64,000 bases of DNA, taken from the NCBI RefSeq assembly GCF_014281055.1, contig NZ_JACRSE010000004.1, positions 423,743 through 487,742 on the forward strand. Direction: 5' to 3'. Below are positions 18,661 to 28,030 of this stretch, in pieces. Every line of letters starts with the position of its first letter. Positions within the stretch are counted from its first letter, which is position 1. A program made the translations under genes and the position numbers. The stretch comes from Fluviispira vulneris (lineage in GTDB: Bacteria; Bdellovibrionota_B; Oligoflexia; Silvanigrellales; Silvanigrellaceae). The notes beneath the pieces were generated by a model, which ran no database searches, was not told the DNA's origin, and saw nothing but the letters and a program-made list of their open reading frames with translations.

Positions 18661-20514
18661 ATGCCAACTATAAAATATTTATTTATAAAATACTTTGCTC
18701 GAATAATTGCCATTAAAAAAAGCAAAAAAAAATTAATTTTCTGCTTTTCTCTCCTCAGTCTTCACTCATTTTCAGTCAGAGCAAACGATATTCCTGAAGA
18801 AATTCCAAAACGTGTTTATAGAGCCACACCCAGTAAGCCGGATAAAGTTTTTGCACAGGGTTTTCAGCGCTCACGAAATGAACATGCAGATTTATCAAGA
18901 CATATTAATGGTGAAACTCAAGATCCGAGCGGCTTTATCAGTACAACATCAAGCATAGGATATGCTTTTGCTTACGCCGAAAGTTATGCTATGGGCTGGT
19001 GGCATGTTTCAGAGTTTTTTGTCTATGAAATTATTCCTGACGAGAATTTCGTTAGTGTCAGCAACACTTATTATCGAACACTTCGTAACGAAACAGATAG
19101 TGCTGCAAGAAATCAACTTGAAGAACAAAATTATGCTTTTACACGAGAAGATGAATACAGCGCTCTCTATACAATTCCTCCAGAGAGAGTTATTGCCGCA
19201 ACTCGCTTTGAATTTGACCGTAATATTAGGAGATTTACCCAGCGCGAGAGAATCATAAATACTATTACCCGTGAGAATGAGCACTCTCCACAGTTGCAGG
19301 CAGCCATTCATCCAAACACCTATTCTTTAGGAACAATAGGAAATAGACAATATACATATAACGGAATTTCCTCGGGTTTTGCATGCGTTGAAATAACCCA
19401 ATCCTCTTCTTTCTCGATGAGAAAAAAAAGAAGTACAATTGATAATAGAATTTGTCCTTTGACGCAGCCTCTAGTGTTTGAAACACTGGAAGAGCCAGAA
19501 AAATTCTTATCAAGAAAATCTTTAAAAATTGCTGCTTCTGTTGATGGATACACTTATTGTCTTACAACTTATGATAATTATATTTACTTAGATTATAAAT
19601 GCAAAACGCCTCAAAAATGGAACTATACAGAGTTTGGACAATTTATTTCAGAAATAAATGATGGAAAAAATCAGCAATACTATTGTATGACAGCACCGCA
19701 AGAGGATGCGGGCGAAGATTATGCTAGAATGCAAATATGCGATTTGAATAACGACAAACAAATTTGGAAAATTAAAAAAACTACAAATGGTGAAACACTG
19801 ATCCTTTCTTCAAATGGTTATGTTCTTTCATACTATAGGAGTTACGCATTTCTTAGAAAAAAGTATGAAGAAAATATGGCTATGAAAATATTGAATGCGA
19901 GTCTGCTTAAAGAAAGACAAGCCAAAGCACTCATTCAATTTTCCGTAGATCCTTTAAAAACAAAAGACAATTATATTTTATATCCAACATCTCATGGATA
20001 TGCTTATATAGATGTTGCACAGTCTCTTATAAATTATACAAACTATTATAACGCTCACAATAACGCCTTATTCTCAAGTTATGGAAATAAAACGGAAGGT
20101 CCTCAAGTTTGCTATTTTTCTTCTTTGTTAAGAAAAGGAGGATCTTCGTGGGGCTGGGTGAAAGATGAATATTGTTCAACAAAAGGAAAAATGAATCAAG
20201 AATTCAAGTGGATATTTAGTAAAAAAGAAGGTTCGAACAACACTTACTCTTTATATGACATTGCAGATAATATCCTGCGTATAGATGATATCTCAGGCTC
20301 AAAAAATAGATATTATACATACACTGCTTTTAAATATTGGAGTGATAGTGATTCATTTGTTGATCTTTTTAATCTTCCCGATACGCCTAAACTTTATGCG
20401 GACACATACAATAGTTCAGTCTTATTTAACCCCAATCAGGAACAAAGGCGAGCATATGCACTTTCTGTAATTAAAGAAAAATATAAAGAGAGAATTCAGA
20501 AATTATTGAATTAG
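18661..20514 (+). CDS. Secreted pertussis-toxin-S1-like ADP-ribosyltransferase with beta-trefoil lectin-like region
   Basis: The 617-residue product has a basic n-region and signal peptide (hydrophobic IFCFSLLSLHSFS, cleavage near VRA-ND). Residues about 48-185 match the S1 catalytic fold: RVYRAT with Arg54, GFISTTSS with the STT/STS motif at 94-96, VYEIIPDENFV, and REDEYSALYTIPPERV with Glu163-x-Glu165, ahead of the IPPE segment also seen in pertussis toxin. So the R-S-E catalytic set is complete. From about residue 285 a region with two Q-x-W motifs (QKW at 318-320, QIW at 367-369) and paired cysteines looks like a ricin-type beta-trefoil. This is a single-chain A-plus-binding toxin layout. 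Host target unknown. Confidence 0.78.
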   Translation: MPTIKYLFIKYFARIIAIKKSKKKLIFCFSLLSLHSFSVRANDIPEEIPKRVYRATPSKPDKVFAQGFQRSRNEHADLSRHINGETQDPSGFISTTSSIGYAFAYAESYAMGWWHVSEFFVYEIIPDENFVSVSNTYYRTLRNETDSAARNQLEEQNYAFTREDEYSALYTIPPERVIAATRFEFDRNIRRFTQRERIINTITRENEHSPQLQAAIHPNTYSLGTIGNRQYTYNGISSGFACVEITQSSSFSMRKKRSTIDNRICPLTQPLVFETLEEPEKFLSRKSLKIAASVDGYTYCLTTYDNYIYLDYKCKTPQKWNYTEFGQFISEINDGKNQQYYCMTAPQEDAGEDYARMQICDLNNDKQIWKIKKTTNGETLILSSNGYVLSYYRSYAFLRKKYEENMAMKILNASLLKERQAKALIQFSVDPLKTKDNYILYPTSHGYAYIDVAQSLINYTNYYNAHNNALFSSYGNKTEGPQVCYFSSLLRKGGSSWGWVKDEYCSTKGKMNQEFKWIFSKKEGSNNTYSLYDIADNILRIDDISGSKNRYYTYTAFKYWSDSDSFVDLFNLPDTPKLYADTYNSSVLFNPNQEQRRAYALSVIKEKYKERIQKLLN

Positions 20515-20546
20515 CCATTTGATATCCATTATTATTTCTCACATTC

Positions 20547-20819
20547 CTAATAAGTAAAATATTTTTTAAAAAATCTAATATTTACATAAATAAGATTTAC
20601 AATATTTTCAATAATATCTTCATTCATAATTTTCAATTGTCTTAATTTAAATAGAGAAAATATTAAAAAATAAAATGGCAATAGTATTCCACCAATTAAA
20701 CTTTCTTCAAATGTTTTGTGTACGTATATTTTATAAATAAATAACTCTATTAAAAAAATTGCATTACCCATAATTAAAAAAAATATGGTTAAAAAACAAA
20801 TAATATATTCTTTTTGCAT
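20547..20819 (-). CDS. Small hypothetical membrane protein
   Basis: The 90-residue frame encodes two hydrophobic helices (about residues 6-30 and 42-58) separated by a short polar loop, then a charged tail. GAG lies near the ATG, but the ribosome site is weak. It runs convergent to the toxin gene. No family recognised. It may be a real small membrane protein or a chance frame in AT-rich DNA. Confidence 0.35.
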   Translation of the reverse strand: MQKEYIICFLTIFFLIMGNAIFLIELFIYKIYVHKTFEESLIGGILLPFYFLIFSLFKLRQLKIMNEDIIENIVNLIYVNIRFFKKYFTY

Positions 20820-21011
20820 TTTCTACTCAATACTAACTTTAAAACAGACTTTATTTACATAGTTTTTTATAAATTCATTGTCAAGAATAGATTAAAAACT
20901 TATTTAAAATTTATTATTTGGAATTTTACATAAATATTCATTAAAATAATTTTGACTCAAAATCAGACATTTTGTATTTAAAAACAGAAGAATTTAAATG
21001 GAGTAATGCTT

Positions 21012-21616
21012 ATGAGCTTAGATATCGATTTTTCAAAAACTGCACAAGATTATGCAAAACACCGAGTTGGTTTTCCAAGTGCACTGATTGCTCGATTAAA
21101 GCCTTTTGCCATAGGGATTAATGGACAAAATGTATTAGATATTGGGACAGGAACTGGTTCACTGGCTAGACTTATGGCCATGGAAGGCTGTAACGTAACA
21201 GCACATGATCCGTCTGAAAAATTAAACCAAATGGCAAAATTCTTATCTGTCACTTTGATTGGCTGCCAATTTCTCATTCTGTTGCGCAAGCGACAGAAGC
21301 TATCATTCTTAAATACAACCCCACATGGAAATTTGCTGGTGGCAGTGGATTTTACCCGCGTTGGTTAGCGGATTTAAGTGAAGCTGGATTTTCAAATTTA
21401 GAAACTTTTTCTTTTGATCTCGATATTCCTTACTCGCACGAGGATTGGTGCGGAAGAATTCGCGCAAGTGCAGGGGTCGCAGCAAGTTTATCCCCTGCTG
21501 AAGTCACAGAATTCGATCTAGAGCATAAAAAAATGCTCAAGCAATCTTTTCCTGAAGACCCCCTCACTATTCCTCATAGAGTCTGGGCTGTGATTGGATG
21601 TAAATCATTTAAATAA
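21012..21616 (+). pseudogene. SAM-dependent methyltransferase with internal deletion and frameshift
   Basis: The 5' part, with a good GGAG site before the ATG at 21012, encodes MSLDIDFSKTAQDYAKHR, the SAM-binding motif VLDIGTGTGSLARLMA and HDPSEKLNQMAK. After about codon 75 the match continues in another frame as LICHFDWLPISHSVAQA, then FYPRWLADLSEAGF and IPHRVWAVIGCKS, closing at TAA 21614-21616. The stretch that normally sits between these blocks (roughly 60-80 residues) is missing, so a deletion joined the two halves out of frame. A class I methyltransferase is clear; this copy cannot be functional. Confidence 0.8.
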
Positions 21617-21892
21617 AAAGAATCCTGTGTAAATTTTAGGTTTCGCCAAATATTTTTTCTCAAATACCTGTTCAGCTTTAAGCTCTTTACGAGCTGCCCT
21701 GATAACATCATCCTCCCCGTAGGTTAAGATCAGATCGAGAGGAAATATTTTATGAATATCTAATACGTCTTTTTCCACAAAATCATTATTTATATAATTT
21801 TTATAAACAAGCACATTTTTAAAATTTTTAATATATTCCTTAAACTTCACTTCTTCCACATTGACGGAATCATTATCGAAACAAAGAAACAA
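21605..21892 (-). pseudogene. Fragment of an unidentified gene
   Basis: The minus strand reads a coherent, charged sequence (LFLCFDNDSVNVEEVKF, then LILTYGEDDVIRAARKELK) but has only a TTG with no ribosome site at its start; the frame continues five codons further upstream to a TAG. It overlaps the tail of the broken methyltransferase gene. I take it as the 3' piece of a truncated gene; family unknown. Confidence 0.3.
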
Positions 21893-22408
21893 ATTATGCT
21901 TCGCACAGTTAATCTATTTTTCAAAAGAAAAATCAAAGGGATTGTACAAGATCATAATTAGAATTTTCACTGTTTTTTTTCCTTTCGCATTCTGATAAAC
22001 TCAATATAGAAAGCAAAAAGGTTGGAATAAGTCCTGTTGCATTTCATAAACATAATCGTAAAAACTTTACCCAAGATGGACAGGATGAGCGAAGGCTTAA
22101 AAAGCGATACACTATCGAAAGATCAACAATCTGTTTTAGTTGAGTTGCAGAGCCAATGATCCCTGCAAATATTTAAGCAGAAAATTTTATTTCAGATAAA
22201 GTTAAAACCTAAAAATTGATTTTAAATAAATACTCTTTATAATAATATTAAAAAAAATATTAATTAAAAACAACATAATGCATAAATAATATTTTAAATT
22301 TTGACAATGTATTTAATAATTAATAGAAGTGATTATAGAAATATTAAATTAATTTAAAATTTAATATTTTATTTATATTTCTTATAAATTTATTATTTAA
22401 GGATAATT
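21893..22408. other. Gene-poor region with transposase debris
   Basis: This gap before the 22.4 kb gene contains the transposase fragment listed separately and otherwise very AT-rich DNA. The last 150 bases presumably hold the promoter of the downstream secreted protein gene; no clear hexamer pair was seen. Confidence 0.4.
22025..22168 (+). mobile_element. Remnant of an IS5/IS4-type transposase gene
   Basis: One frame reads GISPVAFHKHNRKNF followed by RRLKKRYTIERS, the basic R-Y-x-I-E-R block that contains the last catalytic glutamate of many DDE transposases. The reading then shifts frame to SVLVELQSQ before a TGA. Only the C-terminal end is present and it is frameshifted, so this is IS debris. 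I found no terminal repeats. Confidence 0.45.
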
Positions 22409-23068
22409 ATGAAAAAAACAATAAAATTATCATTTTTATTTTCTATTCTTTTTAGTTTTCAAAGTAATGCAACTGCTGGTGCTTATATATTTTGTACAGA
22501 AGCTCCAACAGAAGAGACTACCTATGGAAAGAACAGGAAATGGGCAAAAAAAGAATTTATAATTAATTCAATTGGAAGAGCACAGGGTCAATATGAATCA
22601 TTGCCTTATCCATTAGAATCAAAAAAAGATAAGTTGTGGATTAATGGAAAACGTGACGATATTTTTTATAGAAAAACGGACACACTTCGTCAAAAAGTAC
22701 GTCGTGCATTTGTTCCTGAACAATCAATTACTTATTTAAGTTATAACCTCGTTCCTGATGCATTTTTTAATGATGAAAAAGAAGCAGATGCATTTTGCCA
22801 AATAATTGTGAACAAATGCAAAAGTGATTTTGGAGTGAACTATACTGGTGTAGGTGTTTCTAAAGGCGACTCATTTAAAAAATATGAGTGGGGTAATATA
22901 TTAATGTTTATTAGAAATAGTGTAACTGGAGCAATAAAGACGGCAAAATATTGCAATAGCTCTAAATATTCCAAATATATGCAACCCATTCTCTATGAGT
23001 ATGAAGGGGATTTTAATTTATTTAAGCAGGCTGAACACACTGCTGACACTGTGCAACTCCAACTGTAA
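22409..23068 (+). CDS. Secreted protein of unknown function
   Basis: The 219-residue product has a clear signal peptide (MKKTIKLSFLFSILFSFQSN, cleavage near ATA-GA) and AAGGA six bases before the ATG. The mature part contains several cysteines (FCTEAP, FCQIIVNKCKSDFG, KYCNSS) that suggest disulfides and a periplasmic or extracellular location. The sequence has a mixed alpha/beta look with no recognised domain. It lies between transposase debris and a lipase-like gene in an accessory region. I do not know its role. Confidence 0.7.
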   Translation: MKKTIKLSFLFSILFSFQSNATAGAYIFCTEAPTEETTYGKNRKWAKKEFIINSIGRAQGQYESLPYPLESKKDKLWINGKRDDIFYRKTDTLRQKVRRAFVPEQSITYLSYNLVPDAFFNDEKEADAFCQIIVNKCKSDFGVNYTGVGVSKGDSFKKYEWGNILMFIRNSVTGAIKTAKYCNSSKYSKYMQPILYEYEGDFNLFKQAEHTADTVQLQL

Positions 23069-23542
23069 ATTCATATAAGAGATGGAGTGCAGTCCAATTT
23101 TATAAAAGAATAATTTAAAAAAGCGTTATTTATAAGAAATACTAACTTTTAATTCATCCATATAAAATTATCAAATAAGTACTTTTTCAAGAATATTATC
23201 TGCTTAAATTCCTCCATTGAACGCCGGTGATTAAAATTATAATTTTCCAGAAAGAATTCTGCTGGATCGCTTTTCCATTATATGATCTCTGGTAAAAATT
23301 AAATCATGGAATACGAAGAACCTAAATTTTCTCCACATTCCATGATGTTACCTTTTGTGGTTTTTTTGATCGAATACTTAAGTACTTTTCTCTTAAAAAA
23401 ATCAATCTTTTCTTCAAATCATGTTGGACATTTTTTAAGAAAAACTTTAAAATATATTTTGGTATAGAATTGATTTTGAATTCTTTGCTAAGAACAACTC
23501 ATTAATTATAATTTTAAAACTTTTTTTGAAAGAGGGGTTTTA
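23069..23542. other. Intergenic region with a 10-base inverted repeat
   Basis: ATCATGGAAT at 23303-23312 and ATTCCATGAT at 23337-23346 form a perfect inverted repeat with a 24-base loop. A 53-codon frame at 23307-23468 starts inside it but lacks a ribosome site. I see no supported gene. Confidence 0.4.
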
Positions 23543-24697
23543 ATGGATATTATAAATCATTTTTACTTTTTTGATGGAACTGGTAATAATATTAGTAGTT
23601 CCCAAGAGCAATTAATTGGTAAATCTGTTGTAGCTGAATTATATGATTTGAATAATAGCTATGCACTATCAACATCTCTAGATGAAAAATCATTTTTAAA
23701 AAATTTAAATGGTCAGAAAAATATCAAAATATATTTTCCCGGACCAGGTGCAGGTCCAGGATATCATAAAGGAAAATTCTATGATACTCCAGGGAGAGAA
23801 AATTTTCTTGATCCATTTATTAAAAACAAATCTTCTTCTTGCACTACATTAAACCAAGTATCTGGTAGTGGATGGGAGTATAATGAAGCTAAAGCTCTTT
23901 ATTTTGCTGCTAATTCTAGTAATTTAGCTAACGATCGTCATTTTATTATAGGATATAGTCGAGGAGCTATTACTGCTATTTCATTTTCAAAGAAATTATC
24001 TGAATTAAGACCAAGTAATGAAATATATTTATTTATAATCGACCCCGTTGCAGGATTTAAAAAATCAAAATTAGAAAATACAGATGATTTATATTATTCA
24101 TTTACAAAAAACAAAGGAATTATTCCTTACGTTATAGGTAAAGGAGTTAAACATGTAAAAGTATTTTATGCAACCACAGAACAACGTACATCATTTAAGC
24201 CTCAGTTGCCTGCATTAAGTAATGAACGTTATCGTGATTATTCTCGACCATTGTATTTTTTAGAAAATACCAGTGCAGACATTTATTTTATGTATGCAGA
24301 TCATAGACAAATTGCATATAGGAAATATGACAATACCTATATGTATCATGGAGCTGGTCAAAGAGTATTTTACGAAATTGCATGGTATATTAATTTTGTG
24401 ATGAATAATGAAAATATAAATGATAACTCTCGGGACGTCTATCAATATCATGATTATTTTATAAATTGGCATAAATATGACAAAAGATACAAAGATCGTG
24501 ACCTTAAATATAAAATGCAAGGTATGCGCTTAAAGGACAGAGTTATTGCTTCAGAATTGGATCCAAATGCTATTGGAGAAGCAAGATATTTAAAAATTGA
24601 AAATTATGCTAAGGGAGAATTATACAACCTACGTAAATTCGATTATGATAAATTGAAACAAATGGATTATAAACAAGATGTATATTTGGTTGATTGA
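23543..24697 (+). CDS. DUF2235/Tle1-like alpha/beta hydrolase (probable phospholipase)
   Basis: The 384-residue protein starts with the DUF2235 N-terminal strand HFYFFDGTGNN. It then shows PGPGAGPGY, a nucleophile elbow GYSRGA with Ser139, the acid strand LFIIDPVAG with Asp167, and a candidate catalytic histidine in YADHRQIAY (His254). This is the layout of the Tle1 branch of type VI secretion lipase effectors and related intracellular hydrolases. There is no signal peptide, as expected for a T6SS-delivered effector, but no VgrG, PAAR or immunity gene is adjacent. GAGGGG lies six bases before the ATG. A role in predation or competition is inference. Confidence 0.72.
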   Translation: MDIINHFYFFDGTGNNISSSQEQLIGKSVVAELYDLNNSYALSTSLDEKSFLKNLNGQKNIKIYFPGPGAGPGYHKGKFYDTPGRENFLDPFIKNKSSSCTTLNQVSGSGWEYNEAKALYFAANSSNLANDRHFIIGYSRGAITAISFSKKLSELRPSNEIYLFIIDPVAGFKKSKLENTDDLYYSFTKNKGIIPYVIGKGVKHVKVFYATTEQRTSFKPQLPALSNERYRDYSRPLYFLENTSADIYFMYADHRQIAYRKYDNTYMYHGAGQRVFYEIAWYINFVMNNENINDNSRDVYQYHDYFINWHKYDKRYKDRDLKYKMQGMRLKDRVIASELDPNAIGEARYLKIENYAKGELYNLRKFDYDKLKQMDYKQDVYLVD

Positions 24698-24811
24698 CAG
24701 GTACTGTTGCAAAAAAAAATCAATTGAGAGTAAAGTAACTTCTTTTGAGTGATATTTGAAGCAGTGGAAAAGCTTGGTTAACGATTTATTTTTATTTTTC
24801 AAAAAAAAAGT

Positions 24812-25516
24812 TCATCCCGAAATCGCATTCATAAAGGCACTGTCAACTGAGTGAGAACCGTGTTTCAGCTTAAAGGCTTCTATATTGTCATATTGATAGA
24901 CAGAGGCATTGTGAATTAAAATTATTTTCCCTGCATATTGCGCAATTTCATCCAATAAATGTGAAGAAATAAAAACACCTTTCCCTTTCTCGACCGTTTT
25001 TTTAATTTTATTCCAAATTAAAATCCTTGACTCAGGGTCTATGCCAGCAGTGGGTTCATCTAGGAAATATACATCATTTTCTAAATTCAATATTATATTT
25101 GCCATAAACCAAGATTTTTCACCATTGCTGCAAAGCCCAAATCTTCTCTTTTTAATTTTTTCCCATTTGCTCAAACTGAACTCGTCATCTAGAAAGTTAC
25201 GAAAGTTTGTGGTTTTAAAACTCTCCGAATTTAGTGAGTAAATAAACTCAAAGACTTCCTGACAGGTCAATTTCCATGGAGCCGATATGTTTTGCGCCAT
25301 AAAAATACTCTTCATTTTCTTATCTGTAAAAATAATTTCCCCACTGCTGGGTGCAGTATTTCTTAAAATTAAATTGAAAAATGTAGATTTACCGGCGCCA
25401 TTTCTCCCAATAACAGCAGTTATCCCCTGACAATCCAGTTCTTCTGAAATATTTTTGAGAATGAAATCACCCGATTTGTAGTTAAAAGAAATATTTTTGA
25501 GAATAATTTTGCGCAT
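24812..25516 (-). CDS. ABC transporter ATP-binding protein
   Basis: The 234-residue ATPase has Walker A GRNGAGKST, a Q-loop (FMAQNIS), a degenerate signature loop LCSNGEKSW in place of LSGGQ, Walker B VYFLDEPTAG and the H-loop SSHLLDE. It matches the CcmA-like ATPases that pair with ABC-2 membrane proteins for export of drugs or peptides. Its ATG overlaps the stop of the permease gene (TAATG), so the two are translationally coupled. The altered signature loop and the damaged permease raise doubt that the system works. Confidence 0.85.
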   Translation of the reverse strand: MRKIILKNISFNYKSGDFILKNISEELDCQGITAVIGRNGAGKSTFFNLILRNTAPSSGEIIFTDKKMKSIFMAQNISAPWKLTCQEVFEFIYSLNSESFKTTNFRNFLDDEFSLSKWEKIKKRRFGLCSNGEKSWFMANIILNLENDVYFLDEPTAGIDPESRILIWNKIKKTVEKGKGVFISSHLLDEIAQYAGKIILIHNASVYQYDNIEAFKLKHGSHSVDSAFMNAISG

Positions 25517-26234
25517 TACCTTTGCTCCAAAGGAATTATTTTAAGCTTTGCTGTTGCATATATTCCAGCTAATAAGAGAACTGTGCCGATTGCAAAAAAA
25601 TTAATTAATGCAGTCATATTCTGAAAACTAAATGTGAGAGTATTTTTTATGAAGCGGATTGGATTGACAAAGGAAAAGTATTTTAAATAAATATTATCTC
25701 TGCTATTCATAATTTCAACCAGCAGGATCCAGCTATAAACAGAGACAATAGTCTGGACGGAGCTTACTGAAAATTTAAAGTGATTGAGTGCCGAGGCAAA
25801 AAAACCAAATATAAGGGAAATAAATAATATGAAGAGCATTAATCTGAAGCAATAGAATAGATCAATTTGAAAAAAATTTAGAAAATAACTTGCGCAGAAA
25901 TACAAAAGCAGGAAGCTTGCTATATTGAATAAGCTGACTCCCAGACTAAGACCAAGCACCAAATAAAATTTTGCCATTATGTTTTTACAAAAAGAAAATA
26001 AGAAAATATTTTCTCTCCATGTTTTTAAACATATTCCCACACCAAAAAGGCAATTCAAAAAAAAATATATGAAATAAAATACATAAATGTTTCTTTTATA
26101 TAGTATGCGTCTTGCATATCATTGCGAATAGAATAAAAAAACATAAAGCAGGGCATTAATAAATTAAACAAAAAAACCAAAGGCTCTCGCAACATTAATA
26201 AAAGTGAAGTCTTTAAAATAATAAATATTTTCAT
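25516..26234 (-). pseudogene. ABC-2-type permease, frameshifted in a run of nine T
   Basis: From the ATG at 26234 the frame reads FIILKTSLLLMLREPLVFL, a typical ABC-2 first helix, and ends at a TGA just after nine T residues (minus strand; 26057-26065). One base further on, a second frame continues LNCLFGVGICLKTWRENI and runs with several more transmembrane helices to TAA at 25516. One extra T would join them into about 239 residues, the normal length. Either the gene has lost one T, or polymerase slippage on the homopolymer restores the frame. It precedes the partner ATPase gene with a one-base overlap. Confidence 0.75.
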
Positions 26235-26346
26235 ATAAAATCCTTATTTAGAATTTTTGGAAATAAATTTTTAAGATAAAAACTTAATTATATTATTAAA
26301 TTTTGTCAATTATTTAAGAAAAAAAATATAGGTTACCAATTTTCTA

Positions 26347-27936
26347 TTATTTTCTATTTTTTGATTTTGCGTCTGAACTTGGACTTGCAGCGCTATAAAA
26401 TAAAAAGGAATAATCGGACGCAAACGGAGCTGTGCTACTCTTATTTGATTTAAGTTGCTTATTATTTTTTAATTGCAATAAATGAAGAATTTCGTTTGAA
26501 ACTGATTTTAATTTATTTGCATTTGAACTTTGACTGCTTGGCATCTTTAAACTTGCATTTTGGTGACAAAATAAACAGGTTTTTGTTTGCTGAAAGTACG
26601 TTTCTAAAGTCGTATTAGCAACAGTCGTATTGGCAGGATCGGGTTGTTGATTACCATCTGGTAAAGGAATTCTTGCCCCAGGCTCAATCACTTCAGGACT
26701 GTTTGCCCAGACAACATTGACCAATTGGTAATTGAGAAATACGGAATTTGGATTAGCTTGTGCAATTACATTTTTCTGAACCCATGCATTCAAACCAGCA
26801 ACGTTATTAGTAGAATCACTTGGAATAGGAGTTAAACGGACAACTTGTATAGGTGCATCATAGGGATCTTTAGGATAATTTGGGAAATAGGGATTTTGTG
26901 GAGTCGCACTTGCTGGTTGTGCATTGGGAGCACATTGATAGTGATCTGTTTTTGGATCACAATTTAAATTATAAAAAGTATACCAAGCAAGCATATTTTG
27001 TTTATTCGCATTGGGTGCATTGTTTATATGTTCAAACGTTGCCCAAATAAATTGGGGAGAGCGTTTGGTTTTATGAATAATATGCAAGCCCGTCAGTCCT
27101 ACTGTCACTTCTTTAGGATTTTTTTCGTTTGGATAACTTACAATAGCTTTAGAAATTTTATAATAAGGCCAGGTTTTTGGATCCGGGAGTTCAACCCACG
27201 AAGCTTTTAATTCTATCGCGCCTATCTTTCCATATTGTGAAAAAGTTGCTGAACCGTCGGGTAAGTTTATACCTTGAGTCGTAACAAATTTTTGTTGAAC
27301 TTGTGCATTATAAAGTTGATTATCATTGATATAATTAAACTCATCTTGATTCACCCGTATTTCATACAACGCAAGTTTTCCTGCTTGTGAAGTTATCCAT
27401 GAATTATTTGTTCCGGCTTGCCCAAATTCATTTAAATTTAATACCTCCGCATTATTTGCTGCTTTAGAAATGGATGCCATGACTTTAAAGCCATGCTTGG
27501 ATGTTTTTGCAACAGATTTTAATTTACTCTTCCATTGCTGAGGCAATGCCTGTTGACTGCACCAAGGAGCGGGTTTCTGTGCCTGAGCCAAGAATATTTC
27601 TGCGGCTTCTTTATATGTTTCCCACACAACAGGTGCTGTATTATTCGCTTTGCCAAAATCACTCGCTTTTACAGAATTATCTGCAGCACATGTGCTTGTA
27701 TCTGCAACCCAATTTAAAGCAAGAAATTGTTGCCAAGCAAAACAGTTTGCATTTGCTTGGGAGTTCGGCACCCCCATATCGGTAGGAATTGTAGAATTTA
27801 ATTGTGGAGGCGTTGAGCAATTTCCAGGCACACTTCCTTGAGCGTATGCTTTAAATGATAAAAAATTATTTGAGGATAATATATAAGAAAAAATGAACAC
27901 TAATAAAACGTTTAATCGTAAATAAAAAAATTTCAT
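26347..27936 (-). CDS. Secreted cytochrome c family protein with one C-terminal haem site
   Basis: The 529-residue protein has a signal peptide (LLVFIFSYILSSNNF, cleavage near AYA-QG). It contains a large domain with CFAWQQFLALNW, PVVWETYKEAAEIF, ELKASWVELPDP and FIWATFEHINNAP, and a single haem-binding CLFCH about 60 residues from the end. This is the composition of a poorly studied family of secreted haem proteins found in myxobacteria and relatives. The ATG at 27936 is preferred because GAGGAG lies upstream; the TTG at 27954 would overlap that site. It is co-directional with the 654-residue gene before it, 94 bases apart. Function unknown. Confidence 0.7.
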   Translation of the reverse strand: MKFFYLRLNVLLVFIFSYILSSNNFLSFKAYAQGSVPGNCSTPPQLNSTIPTDMGVPNSQANANCFAWQQFLALNWVADTSTCAADNSVKASDFGKANNTAPVVWETYKEAAEIFLAQAQKPAPWCSQQALPQQWKSKLKSVAKTSKHGFKVMASISKAANNAEVLNLNEFGQAGTNNSWITSQAGKLALYEIRVNQDEFNYINDNQLYNAQVQQKFVTTQGINLPDGSATFSQYGKIGAIELKASWVELPDPKTWPYYKISKAIVSYPNEKNPKEVTVGLTGLHIIHKTKRSPQFIWATFEHINNAPNANKQNMLAWYTFYNLNCDPKTDHYQCAPNAQPASATPQNPYFPNYPKDPYDAPIQVVRLTPIPSDSTNNVAGLNAWVQKNVIAQANPNSVFLNYQLVNVVWANSPEVIEPGARIPLPDGNQQPDPANTTVANTTLETYFQQTKTCLFCHQNASLKMPSSQSSNANKLKSVSNEILHLLQLKNNKQLKSNKSSTAPFASDYSFLFYSAASPSSDAKSKNRK

Positions 27937-28030
27937 TAATTTATTTCTCCTCAAAAATTAAAACAAAAAAAATTAATTTGGACAAATTTTCTCACACATT
28001 TTTATTTATTGTTTTTAAAATAATTTAGAT

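Noticed and set aside
23307..23468. 53-codon frame with one hydrophobic segment
   Set aside because: No ribosome site, starts within an inverted repeat, and composition is that of the surrounding AT-rich DNA.
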